This document shows positions 54,164 through 64,000 of a stretch of 64,000 bases of DNA, piece by piece (position 1 is the stretch's first letter; the number at the start of each line of letters is the position of its first letter). The stretch lies in assembly GCF_026210795.1 (NCBI RefSeq), contig NC_089439.1:3472001-3536000 (forward strand). The letters are read 5' to 3'. Origin of the DNA: Rhizophagus irregularis. Lineage: Eukaryota; Glomeromycota; Glomeromycetes; Glomerales; Glomeraceae. Position numbers and translations under genes: made by a program. Below the pieces are notes generated by a model. That model worked only from the letters and a program-made list of their open reading frames with translations. It made no database searches and was not told where the DNA came from.

Positions 54164-55411
54164 TTACAAAGTATTAGATTCTGTCAACCTTTGTACGACT
54201 GAGTTAAGGATATTTCTTTTTTTCTCCTTTGTCACTTTAAGGTAATTTCGTACACCAGCTGATGAATTATGTCCTGAAATAGCCATAGCTTCAATTTCTT
54301 CATTACCAGCATCAAATATTGATTGAATTGCCGTATTTCGACCTAAATAATTAGAGATATTTCTTCCAGATATATCAATATCACATACTAAACAAATTTT
54401 CCGAAACATTCCTCTAATCCGTTTTTCACCAAGTGCCCGATTAAGATACCATTGTCCTTTATAGAAATTTTAAAAACAAATAAAAATTAAAAGATAAATT
54501 AAAATTCATTTAAAAATTAATTACAAATATCAATAAATCTCAATTTACCTGATGCATTCGAAATTCCTAAGTAAAATTCCTTGGTAGTACAATTTGGAGG
54601 CCTCATTGAAATATACTTACGAATATCTGCATTAGGTTCAACTTTATCGGCAATATCTGATGGAAATAGTATTTCAAAAGTATGCTGATTTCCTTCTAAT
54701 CCTCCTTGATCATTTTTTTGTTGGAATTTTTTAAAAATGAATCCCTTTTCTGTGTCTTCAAATTGATCAATTAGTAGTTTGTAATGTTCACCACCTCGTG
54801 GACATCCCAGCAGACAGATCCACAAGAAAACCCTTCTAAGCAATCCTTCAGGTTTATTGGAAGACATGGAATCATGTTATAAGATATGCTTTACTTCCTC
54901 ATTCGTCAAACCTTCATGTAGTTTTGCAGCGCCTATTCCTAGTCTCTTCATTTCTGCCATCGAGTGTAGCATAAAGTTTTGGAAAACTGTTCTTGTCTAA
55001 AAGATTATAGTTCCAATATAGTATTGAATTTTTAAGGTGACGACTTATTGAAGCAACTGCATTTTTAAGTGATGCTCTTGAATATTTATCACCTTTCTTT
55101 GTTCTAACACCATATAAAAATTCACACATTTCCTTTTCAATTTGTTCATTAGAAGAAAGTGATTCAAGTGTATACATATAACCAACATTTTGATGATTTT
55201 GCCAAGAATTCAAAATATTGACCCATTTTTCAGTACACCTAGTTGTATTTAATGGTACGCAGCTTTGTTGAACTTTTGCAAGCTCTTCAGCCGTTGGTTT
55301 GAAATATGACTAAAATATTATATCAGATATTATTAATTTTGAAAATATTAATAACAATAATAATTTAAATATAAAACTCACATTGTCGTTATTAAAATTA
55401 ATATTTTCCAT
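54164..55411 (-). pseudogene. Crypton-like tyrosine recombinase
   Basis: Starts at ATG 55411. Introns at 55310-55381 (GTGAGT..TTTTAG) and 54458-54548 (GTAAAT..ATAAAG). The N-terminal SAM-like part includes YSRASLKNAVASISRHL. Catalytic residues fit the tyrosine recombinase pattern: Arg in CPRGGEH, His in ISGHNSSAGV and the nucleophile Tyr in VRNYLK. The C terminus is short and basic. One frameshift (near 54960) and one TAA (near 54886, where CAA would suit) break it. It would act by site-specific recombination like Cryptons, leaving no terminal repeats. Related genes are numerous in mycorrhizal fungi as I recall them, often also described as domesticated. Confidence 0.8.
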
Positions 55412-55529
55412 TAGAAGAGTCAAGAGACGATTAAAATGTTTATTTAATAAAAAAAAAAGTTTATCAAGAAGAAAAAGTCTAAAAATGGCAAAAAAAAAGC
55501 TTAAATGTTACGTATAAATCACGTGATAC

Positions 55530-55725
55530 CGGATAAATCACTTATTCGGCACTTTGAGTCGAATAACTAACGCTACCTAAAGGTAGCTTATTATATTGGG
55601 AATCAAATTTGTTCAGTTGATCTCGAGCTCCTGCGGAGCCCAGATCAACCAATCAAATTTGATTTACCCAATATAACAGTTATTCGGCACTTCATGCCGA
55701 ATAACTATTAAGTATCTGATAGCAT
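55530..55725. repeat. Nested hairpins around TTATTCGGC
   Basis: Outer arms TTATTCGGCACTTTGAGTCG and AGTTATTCGGCACTTCATG, middle arms TATATTGGGAATCAAATTTG and complement CAAATTTGATTTACCCAATA. The core hairpin is GTTGATCTCGAGCTCC-TGC-GGAGCCCAGATCAAC. Probably a palindromic MITE inside another repeat. Not a tRNA: no cloverleaf fits. Confidence 0.65.
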
Positions 55726-55905
55726 CAATTTTGACCAGTGTATGTATCTGATATGTATAATATATGTGTCCGAATTTTTACATTTGTACTACACATATCG
55801 GGTACCTGATATGTGTAGTATTGTTAAATATTACACATATATCTCATACATATCAGGCACATATCAGGTAGATGATATGTGTCCGATAACATCAATTTTG
55901 ACCAG
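55717..55905. repeat. CACTGGTC-type repeat with direct copies of its end
   Basis: CATCAATTTTGACCAGTG occurs at 55723-55740 and again at 55888-55905, enclosing GATATGTG/CACATATC motifs as in the 26991 element. It abuts the start of the Plavaka-like 3' fragment, so it marks the truncation point. Confidence 0.65.
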
Positions 55906-57174
55906 TGCTTGGATTGATGCTCAGTATAGACTGGTTTTAACCCTTTAAAAATTTTCAATATAGTACTGGTGCAATTTATGCTACTATTTGCAATTTGCCC
56001 TGAAATGAAAGGTTTAAACCTTCTAATATAATAACATTAGCACTGATTCCAGGTTTAAAAGAACTGATATTATATTATTTGAATCATTATCTGGCTGAAC
56101 AATTAATTGAACTATAGCGTATTATAGATTTATTGAAAACTTTTGAATCCTCTAATGGAAAAAAAATTAGAAGTGCGATTATATGCTATTCTTGTGACAT
56201 ACCTGCCGTAAGAAAGTTTTGTGAATATATATCTGTAAGAATTGCATGCCGCCGATGCCTTAAATATGCCAGTTTTGATAAAAGAAATCAACCAAATTTT
56301 AAAGAAATGGATAATATAGATGACTGGTTTGTAGAAAAAAATGCTGAAGAAATTAAAATAATGTTTTAGCATAGAAAGATTGCAAAACAAATGATCAATG
56401 CCAGAAACATGTATCTAAAACTTTAGTACAATAGTCTGAAATTCATCGTTTACCTTACTTCAATCCAGTACATTTTTTAGTTATAGATCCTATGCATTGT
56501 TTTTTTTTAGACATTGCTAAATAGATCGTGATGAGACTATGAATTGAAGAAGGAAAATTAACATTACAGAATCTTTTGTTAATGCAAAAGAGAGTTAATC
56601 AAATTCAGGTATCAGCAGATATTAGTAGATTTCTAAACAAAATATCGACAAGAAAAAGCTTTTCTGGGTTTTTTGCTGGCCAATAGAAAACATTCATATT
56701 AATATATACAACATCTATTACTTGGAACCTTTTGAAAGAGTCTGACCGAAAAATTCTGGCAAACTTTATCCACGCTTGTCATATTTTGGTATGCAGAATA
56801 GTATCAAAAAACAATCTTATAGAAGCTCACTAGCATTTAATAGCAATGGTTAAGAAAATTGAAAAAACTTACAGACCTAAAAAAATAACTTCCAATTTGT
56901 ATTTATGCATGCATTTATGTAAGTGTTCATTAGATTATAGACCCTTATATGCATATTGGTATTACCCAATAGAACGAATAAATGGCTTGTTAGGTAACTT
57001 GATAATGCTGATTGATGAATCTACTAGAATTTACTAATAATATTTTAAATATAATTTTAGGATCATTTCATAATAGTCAGCGAAATATTGAACAAGAACT
57101 TATAAAAATTGTACAAAATAATACCATTCTCGATAAATTGACGTCTCATACTGATTAAAATCAATACCTTCAGA

Positions 57175-58600
57175 TAAGGATGGGCCCTCAAATGATTTTT
57201 CAAATCCGCAATATTGCAGATTTTGGAGTCAAATTGCAGTTAGTAATCCGCAATTCCACAATTCTGATTGGCTAATATTTTTAAATAATAAATTATTTTT
57301 TAAATGTTTATAACGATAAATAAATAAAAATGTTTTTTAAATCAATATAATAAATTTATTTATTTATTTATTTATTTGTTTATCATTCGTCTTAAATATA
57401 GACTGATATTTTTCTAAATTGCATAACTGTGCCGTTTCTCAGAAAAAATTCTGGACAATTTTGTCCATTTTTAAAATAAGTCTCCTCGCTATATATATTT
57501 TCATCCAGCAACCCTATAAAAAGAAAAGAAATGTTAGTGACATTTCTTTTTAAAGAAAATTAGCAATAAACATCTTTTCCTTCGGTTCTCCCTTACCTCA
57601 ATTTCAAAATTCTGGTCATGTCTAATTATTAAAACCTTACGAAAAGAAAAAAAAATAAATTAATTAAATTTATCAAAAAAAAATAATGAAAATTTTCTGG
57701 TCCTCCCTTATCTCAATCCAGAATTCTGGTCATACTTTTCGTCTGGCAACTTTACAAAAATGAAAAAAAAAATAAATTAGTGAAAATTATTAAAAAAAAG
57801 TAACAAAATTCCTTCCCAGTCCTCCCTTACCTCAATTCCAGAAGTTTGGTCATGCTTTTCGTTTGGCAACTCTACAAAAATGAAAAAAAAATAAATTAGT
57901 TTGAAAATATTAAAAAAAAAAAGCAACAAAAACCCTTCCCGGTCCTTCCTTACCTTAATTTCAAAAGTCCAGTCATACTTTTCTTCCGGCAACTCAACAA
58001 AAACAAAAAAAAATAAATTAGTTATTAAAAAAAATAACAAAAACCCTTCCCGGTCTTCCCTTATCTTGAAAAAATGAAAAAAAAATAAATTAAAAAAAAA
58101 ATAACAAAAATCCTTCCCGGTCCTTCTCTTACCTCAATTTTAAAAGTCCAGCCATACTTTTCGTCCGGCAACTCTACAAAATCAAAAAAAAAATAAATTT
58201 ATTAAAAAAAACAACTTGCTGTTCGGTTTCTCCTTATCTACATGACTCCATTTTAAAAAGTTCAGTCATAATTTTTGTCTGGAAACTTCAATAAAAAAGA
58301 AAAAGAAATCATCAGATGATTTGTACTATGCAATTCATCTGATAATCTGTGTCAGACTGGTGGACTATTATTGGCAAATCCGCAAATCTGCAAATGTTCT
58401 GCAATTTTGTAAAGTACTGCAATTGTACCGCAATTGAATTGCGATACTTTAGATTATTTGCGGAATTGCGGAATATTTGCAAAATTGCAAACAATTGCAA
58501 ATTGCGGATTTGCAGATATTTAGACTTCAAAATCCGCAATGTTTCGCAATACCGCAAATTGCAATTATTCCGCAATTGTCTATTTGCGGCGTCATTCTTA
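57175..58600. mobile_element. hAT-type non-autonomous element carrying array D
   Basis: Ends TAAGGATGGGCCC and (complemented) TAAGAATGACGCC, both YARNG. The 8-bp flanks are CCTTCAGA (57167-57174) and CTTTCAGA (58601-58608), 7 of 8. Subterminal regions are dense in CCGCAAT/ATTGCGG motifs (57210-57260, 58370-58590). Removing it rejoins the interrupted Plavaka-like coding region. Confidence 0.83.
57514..58175 (-). repeat. Tandem splice-module array D
   Basis: On the minus strand: TTTTTGTAG, micro-exon AGTTGCC..GGAATTGAG, donor GTAAGG, branch-like CACTAAC/ACTAAT. Well-formed exons of exactly 41 nt lie at 57831-57871 and 58133-58173. Introns 57514-57596 (83 nt, with CACTAAC) and 57872-57953 (82 nt) have GT..AG ends. 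Other units have mutated donors (for example ATAAGG near 57711) or acceptors. Confidence 0.78.
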
Positions 58601-59623
58601 CTTTCAGAAGAGTCTTGAAATATTAAAGTTTAAAGATTCAGTTAGAAGTTTTTCTATATATGATGATTATTCTAATGAAGATTATTAAACATTTCGCTTA
58701 TTATCAGCAAATATACTAAAAGAAGGTGCAGCTTTCAGCAATGAACCATTCACAGATTCTTTATTAGGTCCGTTAAATAAAGATGCATATTTACAGCAAG
58801 ATATTTTGCTTTTATTAGCAGATTTTTATCATAATATATACAATAAAGATTTTGTGATACTATTGCAACTTCACAATACTTCAGATGAATCTATTCCTGT
58901 TCTTCCAAAAGTTAATTAATTTAGTCGATTAAAAATTGGAACTGAGATATTTGGTTTAACATTTTCTTTTCGGTATGCAAGATTAACTAAGATTTTAGCT
59001 CATTTTATTTTAAGTGATAATACTACTGACGTATATTCTGGGCAGATCCAATTTTTCTTTGAACATACCATTTGATTACCAGGAGATTTTAAGACATATT
59101 ATTTAGCTTTTATAAGATGGTATAAGCTAACAGAAAACCAAAAGATAAGATTTCATTGTAAAATAAATGATGATGATAAATCTTGTAATATTGAGTTGTG
59201 GAAATCAGAATTTTTTAAAATGGGAAGAGATTGTATAATTTTTATACATAATATTTTATGTCAATTTGTTTCAGAAAGTCTTAAAGTAGGACCAAAAAAA
59301 AATTGAAAAAAATATATGTCAATTATTTCAATAAATAGAAAATTTTACATTTAAATATTTATTGTTTTGCAAAAATACTTTTATTATAATATGTACTGCT
59401 TACTTTAGTATTCTATGTATTTTGCAAAAAAAAATACAGTCAAACCTCCATAATTGCACACCCTCGGGACTGAGCGTAAGCGTGCAATTAGAGAGGGTGT
59501 GCAATTATAGAATTACATATATCACGTGATTTTTATATAAAGTTGTAACGTCACATTTATTTATTATGAATTATTACTAAAAACTACAAAATTAAAACTA
59601 TTATCATTATAAAATTAAAACAT

Positions 59624-61599
59624 TTATACGAAATATTGATCTATAGTAGTCTGCTGCATTGAATTGAATTTCCTTTTTCTAATAAATTTCTCAATTTTAC
59701 CCGCTAATTTTATCTGTTCACCTGCATTTTCTTGTTGAAGTAAAAACAAATTTACAGTTTTCAAGCTTCGTAATGCTTCATTGATATGAATGATTTCCAT
59801 TTCAGAACTATCATCTACTTCATCTGGATGATCTGTAGTCCCACTTTTAAACATATCTTCGAATTCTGAAATATTAAGAAATTCATATATTACATCTTCT
59901 TCAGGAATAGTTAGAAATTCTTTCACTTGCATCATGTCGGATAAATGAAGAGCTTCAATTGCTCTATTAAGTTCACTGTCAATATTTGAATCATCATTTT
60001 CGTCATTATCTCTAGGAATAGCATCTGAAAGGATTTTGACATGATTCCAACAATTTTTGATAGTATCAGCCGTAACTTCATTCCAATCTTGAATAATATA
60101 TTGAATTGCTTGCAAAACATTCATTTTTAAATCCTGTATAAGCTGGCCTGCTTCAACTTGTTCTAATATCTATCTAAAATAAAATATGTATATTAAATTT
60201 GCAATATAGTAGATTTGAAAAAACCCAACTTACCGGATGTATGTGGTGATGCTAAGGTTGCTTGTCTAAATCTCTTCAAAATCCTACGATTAGTTTCATC
60301 AAAATTTTACTATAGATTTATTATAGTTTCGGCAGAGTTTCGGCAGTTTCGGCATTTATAATAAGTTTCGGCAGTTTCACCTTTCTCCAAAGTTTCGCCA
60401 GTTTTTTAATATAACTTTAATATAGTTTCGGCAGAATTTCGCTTTTTGGCGAAACGCCATCTTGCCTAAACTCCTAGGTTTCGGCAAGCAACCTTAGGTG
60501 ATGCCGATAATGCTTGTTGAAGTTTTGAAGTCGTATTAGGTGGCAAAAAATAAATTTCAATATTTTCAAGAACTAAATTATTTATTTTATGGCTTGTACA
60601 ATTATCAAGAAGCAGCAAAACACGCTATTTATCATGTTTTATGCCAACTTGATAATCAAATTCCTGAAGCCACTTTTGAAAAATGGTTGCTAACATCCAA
60701 GCTTTAGCATTATTCCGATAGGACATTGGCAAATTGCCAATATTAACATTTTTAAAGCATCACGGATTTGCATATTTACCAATTATTAAAGGAGGCAGCT
60801 TATGTGATCCATCAGCATTTGCACATAAAGCAACTGATAGCCGTTCCTTACTTTTTTTACGTCCAGAAAGCCGCTTTGTAGCTAATGTTCAGTCTGGTTC
60901 TAACCTAAAAGAATATGTATTAGTTATTAATAATGAGAAGAGATTACAAATATAACATATAAATATTAAATACCTACCGATAAAAAAGCCCTGTCTCATC
61001 CATATTGTAAATACGATCAGGAGGATATTCTGCACATTTATTTTGTAATAAAGGTAGAGCTTCAGCAATAGCATTTTCATCAGCAGAATTTGCCTCTCCA
61101 TGAAGCTTTACTTGACGAATACTGTTACGCTCCTTAAATTTTTGGAGCCATCCGTTGGAAAACTATAAATAAATAATAAAATAGTGATCAAACAAACATT
61201 ATAATAAATTATTAAATATAAATTATTAAAAAAAAATGTTTAACTTGTAATGTTTCTTGAGGAACTTCTAGTTCATTGGCTAGTAATTTAGCCTTCTCAA
61301 TTAATATAGCATCACTTAAAATTGTTTTATGCTGATAACATAAAACAAATTCTTTTAGGGCAAGTTCAAGTTCCGGGACAGCAACAGGTTTATGACGTTT
61401 TACTTCTGGATTTGCAAGTTCTGTGGTAAGTCGTTTCTCTTTACTTTGCAAGGTTCTTGTAATTGTAGATTCATTAACTCTGATTCCACTTTTGTTCAAC
61501 CCAGTCCACATACTGAGTTCGAGTTTTCTTGTTATCACGAGCATAAAGACAAAGCTCATATTTCTGAATATCTGATAAAGAAATGTTTTTTTTAGGCAT
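59624..61599 (-). pseudogene. pogo/Tigger transposase 2
   Basis: Starts at ATG 61599 (MPKKNISLSDIQKYELC), with Psq/CENP-B-type helix-turn-helix sequence down to about 61130, a frameshift in between and an intron-like gap near 61160-61240. Catalytic motifs IYNMDETGLFYR (D1) and LLLLDNCTSHKINN (D2) are present. ADGSHKLPPLIIGKYANP and MSYRNNAKAWM lie between them. The MITE at 60253-60496 enters just after LPPNTTSKLQ, and the usual third catalytic Asp segment is no longer visible. The C-terminal 60124-59624 part (VLQAIQYIIQDWNEVTADTIKNCW) is acidic. It is clearly dead and more eroded than the transposase at 36865-38732. Confidence 0.85.
60253..60496 (-). mobile_element. TAAGGTTGCTTG hAT-type MITE, copy 3
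   Basis: Same 244-bp family in the opposite orientation (TAAGGTTGCTTGTCTAAA first). It is flanked by an exact 8-bp duplication GGTGATGC (60245-60252 and 60497-60504). It disrupts the Tigger 2 transposase. Confidence 0.93.
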
Positions 61600-61861
61600 A
61601 GTGAGAATGCGAAATGTTAATCAAACTGCGCGTACTGCACGTACTGCGCGCACTGCGCGTTATTATATAAGTTTGGAAGGTTCAGAAAGTCATGTGCGTG
61701 CATTTATGGAGAATAGGACAATATAATCGTACTAAAAAATCATTGCACGTGTAGAGTACGGAGGGTGTGCAATTAGCATTAAGTCCCAAAGTTGTGAACG
61801 AATCAAAGGGTGCAATTACGAAGGGTGTACAATTATGGAGAGTGCAATTATGGAGACACAC

Positions 61862-62347
61862 GTCAAATAAGTAAAAATCGGTCAAATATCGGACTGCCGA
61901 TTTTTGGCTGTATTTGTCCGATTCGTGGCTTTATTCAGCCGATTTTATGGCGCGAATTGCTAAAAATAGAAATTCCTCTTTTTAATGACAAAAAATAGGA
62001 ATGCCGCATTTTAAACCATCATGCCGATTCAAATAATAATCGGACTGCCGACTTGTAAATAAATTTACAAAATATCATCACAATCAGACTGCCGGCATGA
62101 AAATAAACATGCTGATTCATAACATATAGAAGTGCCGATTTTTAAATCAGAACAACAAACATTTTATATTACCTGCCGATTCTTCAATAATCTCCCAAAT
62201 CGGACTGCCTATTGTACCGATTCGTATAATAATTTTTCAAAAAATAAGTGCCGATTTATAAATTGGCACAACAGACTAACACTACCATGCAGATTCATGC
62301 AGTAATCATCCAAAATCGGACTGCGATAATCATGCCATTCTCACAAA
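61862..62347. repeat. Degenerate repeats of ATCGGACTGCCGATT
   Basis: Scattered copies of ATCGGACTGCCGA and TGCCGATTTATA-like motifs at 30-70 bp spacing lead into the regular array at 62348. No gene. Confidence 0.6.
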
Positions 62348-62752
62348 TAGAAATGCCGATATATAGATCAGTAAGAACAATACTTAAAATAACATATGCC
62401 TGTTTTTATTTCGATCACAAATAGATTTGAAAAGGAATGCCGATTCATAGATCGGTAAGAGCAATACTTAAAATAACATATGCCTGTTTTTATTTCGATC
62501 ACAAATAGATTTGAAAAGGAATGCCGATTCAATAGATCAGTAACAATCAAAATAACAAAATAGCTGCCTGTTTTTATTTCGATCTCAAATAGTTTTGAAA
62601 AGGAATGCCGATTCATAGATCAGTAAGAACAATACTTAAAATAACATATGCCTGTTTTTATTTCGATCACAAATAGATTTGAATAGAAATGCCGATTCAT
62701 AGATCAGTAAGAGCAATACTTAAAATAATCTATGCCTGTTTTTATTTCGAGT
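62348..62752 (+). repeat. 84-bp tandem array, five copies
   Basis: Units read AATGCCGATTCATAGATCAG, then TAAGAGCAATACTTAAAATA and CATATGCCTGTTTTTATTTC, ending in GATCACAAATAGATTTGAAA. Five copies; the third is diverged in the middle and the fifth truncated. No splice-module pattern is obvious here. Confidence 0.85.
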
Positions 62753-62937
62753 AAGCCAGAATCTTTCTATTTTTTTGATTTTTTCGTAATTCATCATTAC
62801 CCGTTTTTTTCTATTATTGACCGATTTTAATTTATATGAACACATTGTAATATACGTTTTTTTATTTTGCAGTTTATGATATATTTATTATTATATTCTT
62901 GCTATATTTATTATTACTATGTGCTATAATCATCTTA

Positions 62938-63979
62938 CTATTTTCTTTCACTTTTTAAAAGAGAACATTTTTTAGTAGTTGATCTCCTAATAATTTCTTT
63001 TGGAACCACTAGTTGAAATGGATCATCCTTTTCATCGCTGTCATCGATAAAAATATAATCATTATTATCAGTTTTCTTATCGTCATCATTCTTATCGTCA
63101 TCATTCTTATCGTTATTATCATTGTTAACGTTATTGTCGTTTTTATCGTTACTAGCATTGTTTTTATCTTTGTCGTTATTGTCGTCATTGTTATCGTCAT
63201 TGTTATCGTCGTCACTATTATCCTCTTCATCACCATCTTCGTCGGATTCTTGTGCAACCCAGCTTGACGAAATCCACTAACTGGGAATGTTCTCCTTTGG
63301 TTTGCTTTTTTTATCAAAATTTTCATCTGAGCGGTAACGTGGACGACTTAAACCAGATCCGATGCTAATACCAATTTCTTCCGATCGATGTAGAATTTTT
63401 TGAATCTAATAAAAATTTATAATTTATTAAGCATAAATGTTATATTCATTAATAACATCACGACTTCGCATACTCCCGACGACCGCCGCTTGTCGTAAAT
63501 CTTTATTACTGAATTATTGTTAATTAATCGACCTGATCTTGTATTTTTACTGCGTTCTTTGTTTGCTAATTCCTCGTCTTCTGTGGACCATTCGTCCGAG
63601 TGTATGTCGAAGTATTAGTCGCCTTTATACAATCTTTGATAAATTCTTCCCATTTTAAGTTACGAGGTTGGCATTCAGTCAAAAGTTTGTCTCGTGTCGA
63701 TATCATGTGCTGCAATCCTCTTCTGTGCCGGGGACATCTTCTATTGAAGAGTAAATTAAAAAATTAATTAATTGTATATGTTTTTATTATTAAATAATGA
63801 ATTTTATACCTGATCCCTTCTGGATATCGTGTGTTGTCTTTTGGTATGTTCCGGCATTTTACCTCTTTTTGCAGTTTCCAAATCTCTCGGCGAGATTTAT
63901 GCAATTGTTTTATGATTCTTACTATCTCTATATCATATGCTACAATAGAAGGATTCATGGCCGATTTTACTGCTGGCAA
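62938..63979 (-). pseudogene. Hypothetical protein with acidic Asp/Asn repeat, 5' end outside the window
   Basis: The upstream exon (about 63975-63800) reads NPSIVAYDIEIVRIIKQLHK and SRREIWKLQKEVKCRNIPKD. A middle part (63740-63480) has HDIDTR, SDEWSTEDEELANKERSKN and TRSGR across a frame change. An intron-like boundary occurs at 63406-63407 (TTTATTAG). The last part has ILHRSEEIGISIGSGLSRPR, a stop near 63277, then a long Asp/Asn/Lys run (GATGAC-type repeats, 63040-63235) and the C terminus FQLVVPKEIIRRSTTKK, ending at TAG 62938. I do not recognise a domain; it resembles a lineage-specific fungal family. The repeat may be a slippage-prone microsatellite. Confidence 0.45.
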
Positions 63980-64000
63980 AAGTTTTCTTTCTATTGTTTT

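Larger units (their letters stand above)
55906..59354 (+). pseudogene. Plavaka/TNP2-like transposase, C-terminal part, split by an hAT-type element
   Basis: Coding trace at 55906-57174 and 58601-59354. It begins LGLMLSIDWF, continues STGAIYATICNLP and RFKPSNIITLALIPGLKEL, then IRSAIICYSCDIPAVRKF with CRRCLKYA. Later come CSLDYRPLYAYWYYPIERINGLLGN and, after the insertion, FFEHTI, LAFIRWYKL, CNIELWKSEFFKMGRDCII and a conserved C-terminal ending. This order matches fungal CACTA-related transposases as I recall them. Many stops are C-to-T type: TAA near 55940 and TGA near 56000, where Gln and Arg would fit. The N-terminal half is missing; it is not the same copy as 33771-35429. Confidence 0.75.
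59437..61861 (-). mobile_element. pogo/Tigger element 2, eroded
   Basis: Left end CAGTCAAACCTCCATAATTG after TA. The right end retains GTGCAATTATGGAG but lacks the last bases, so the border near 61861 is approximate. The element contains the MITE at 60253-60496. Confidence 0.8.

Noticed and set aside
55600-55640. Structured RNA at the GTTGATCTCGAGCTCC hairpin
   Set aside because: A single symmetrical hairpin inside further palindromic arms fits a MITE; no known RNA family features.
63013-63267. Hydrophobic Ile/Val-rich plus-strand ORF resembling a membrane protein
   Set aside because: It is the complement of GAC/GAT-type repeats coding Asp/Asn on the minus strand. Its periodic composition is a by-product.

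Overview
The window reads as eukaryotic, very AT-rich fungal DNA made almost entirely of nested transposable elements. No complete host housekeeping gene, tRNA or rRNA is visible. Introns are short (about 60-125 nt) with GTAAGT-like donors, CTAAT/CTAAC branch sites and TATAG or TTGTAG acceptors, as in fungi. The mix of families (Helitron, hAT, pogo/Tigger, Tc1, Crypton-like tyrosine recombinase, Plavaka/TNP2-like transposase, RNase H-bearing LINEs, plus two unassigned DDE families) fits an arbuscular mycorrhizal fungus (Glomeromycotina, for example Rhizophagus or Gigaspora relatives). That assignment is inference from recalled family resemblance, not a database search.

Layout. 1-3500: hairpin repeats and nested MITEs, including an hAT-type element at 2428-3073 holding a second MITE and a palindrome. 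3900-18801: a repeat here called R1 (copy 1), split by a LINE (4026-16890) and a Tc1 element (16975-18256). The LINE is itself split by an unassigned DDE transposon (about 5225-9398) and an hAT transposon (10170-13200). 18817-26990: a second LINE on the minus strand, inserted at the tip of a long palindrome (26991-27283). 27430-33060: a tandem array split by a second unassigned DDE transposon (28368-32898). 33770-35430: 5' half of a Plavaka-like transposase. 35887-40820: a broken hypothetical gene split by R1 copy 2 (36183-39932), which carries a pogo/Tigger element (36381-39046).

41080-48943: a TIR element (X) that received a Helitron (41533 to about 46362), a Tigger-type non-autonomous element (46763-48348) and a MITE. 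49006-51822: a TIR element filled with a tandem array. 51862-53780: palindromic MITEs and gene-free AT-rich DNA. 54164-55411: Crypton-like recombinase. 55906-59354: 3' half of a Plavaka-like transposase split by an hAT-type element (57175-58600). 59437 to about 61861: a second decayed Tigger. 62348-63979: an 84-bp tandem array and a hypothetical acidic protein.

The most unusual feature is a set of four tandem arrays (A 46960-47820, B 49381-51490, C 27484-28367 plus 32899-33060, D about 57514-58175). In each, the unit looks like a complete splicing module: polypyrimidine tract and AG, a micro-exon of about 27-49 nt, a GTAAG/GTATG donor, and a CTAAT/CTAAC branch site, often in a hairpin loop. 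Three of the four lie inside non-autonomous DNA transposons, and the unit sequences are unrelated. A second genome-scale signal is that in-frame stops in the dead elements are overwhelmingly TGA where arginine CGA would fit, as expected from deamination of methylated CpG. Many insertions have exact target-site duplications, so much of the relative insertion order can be reconstructed.
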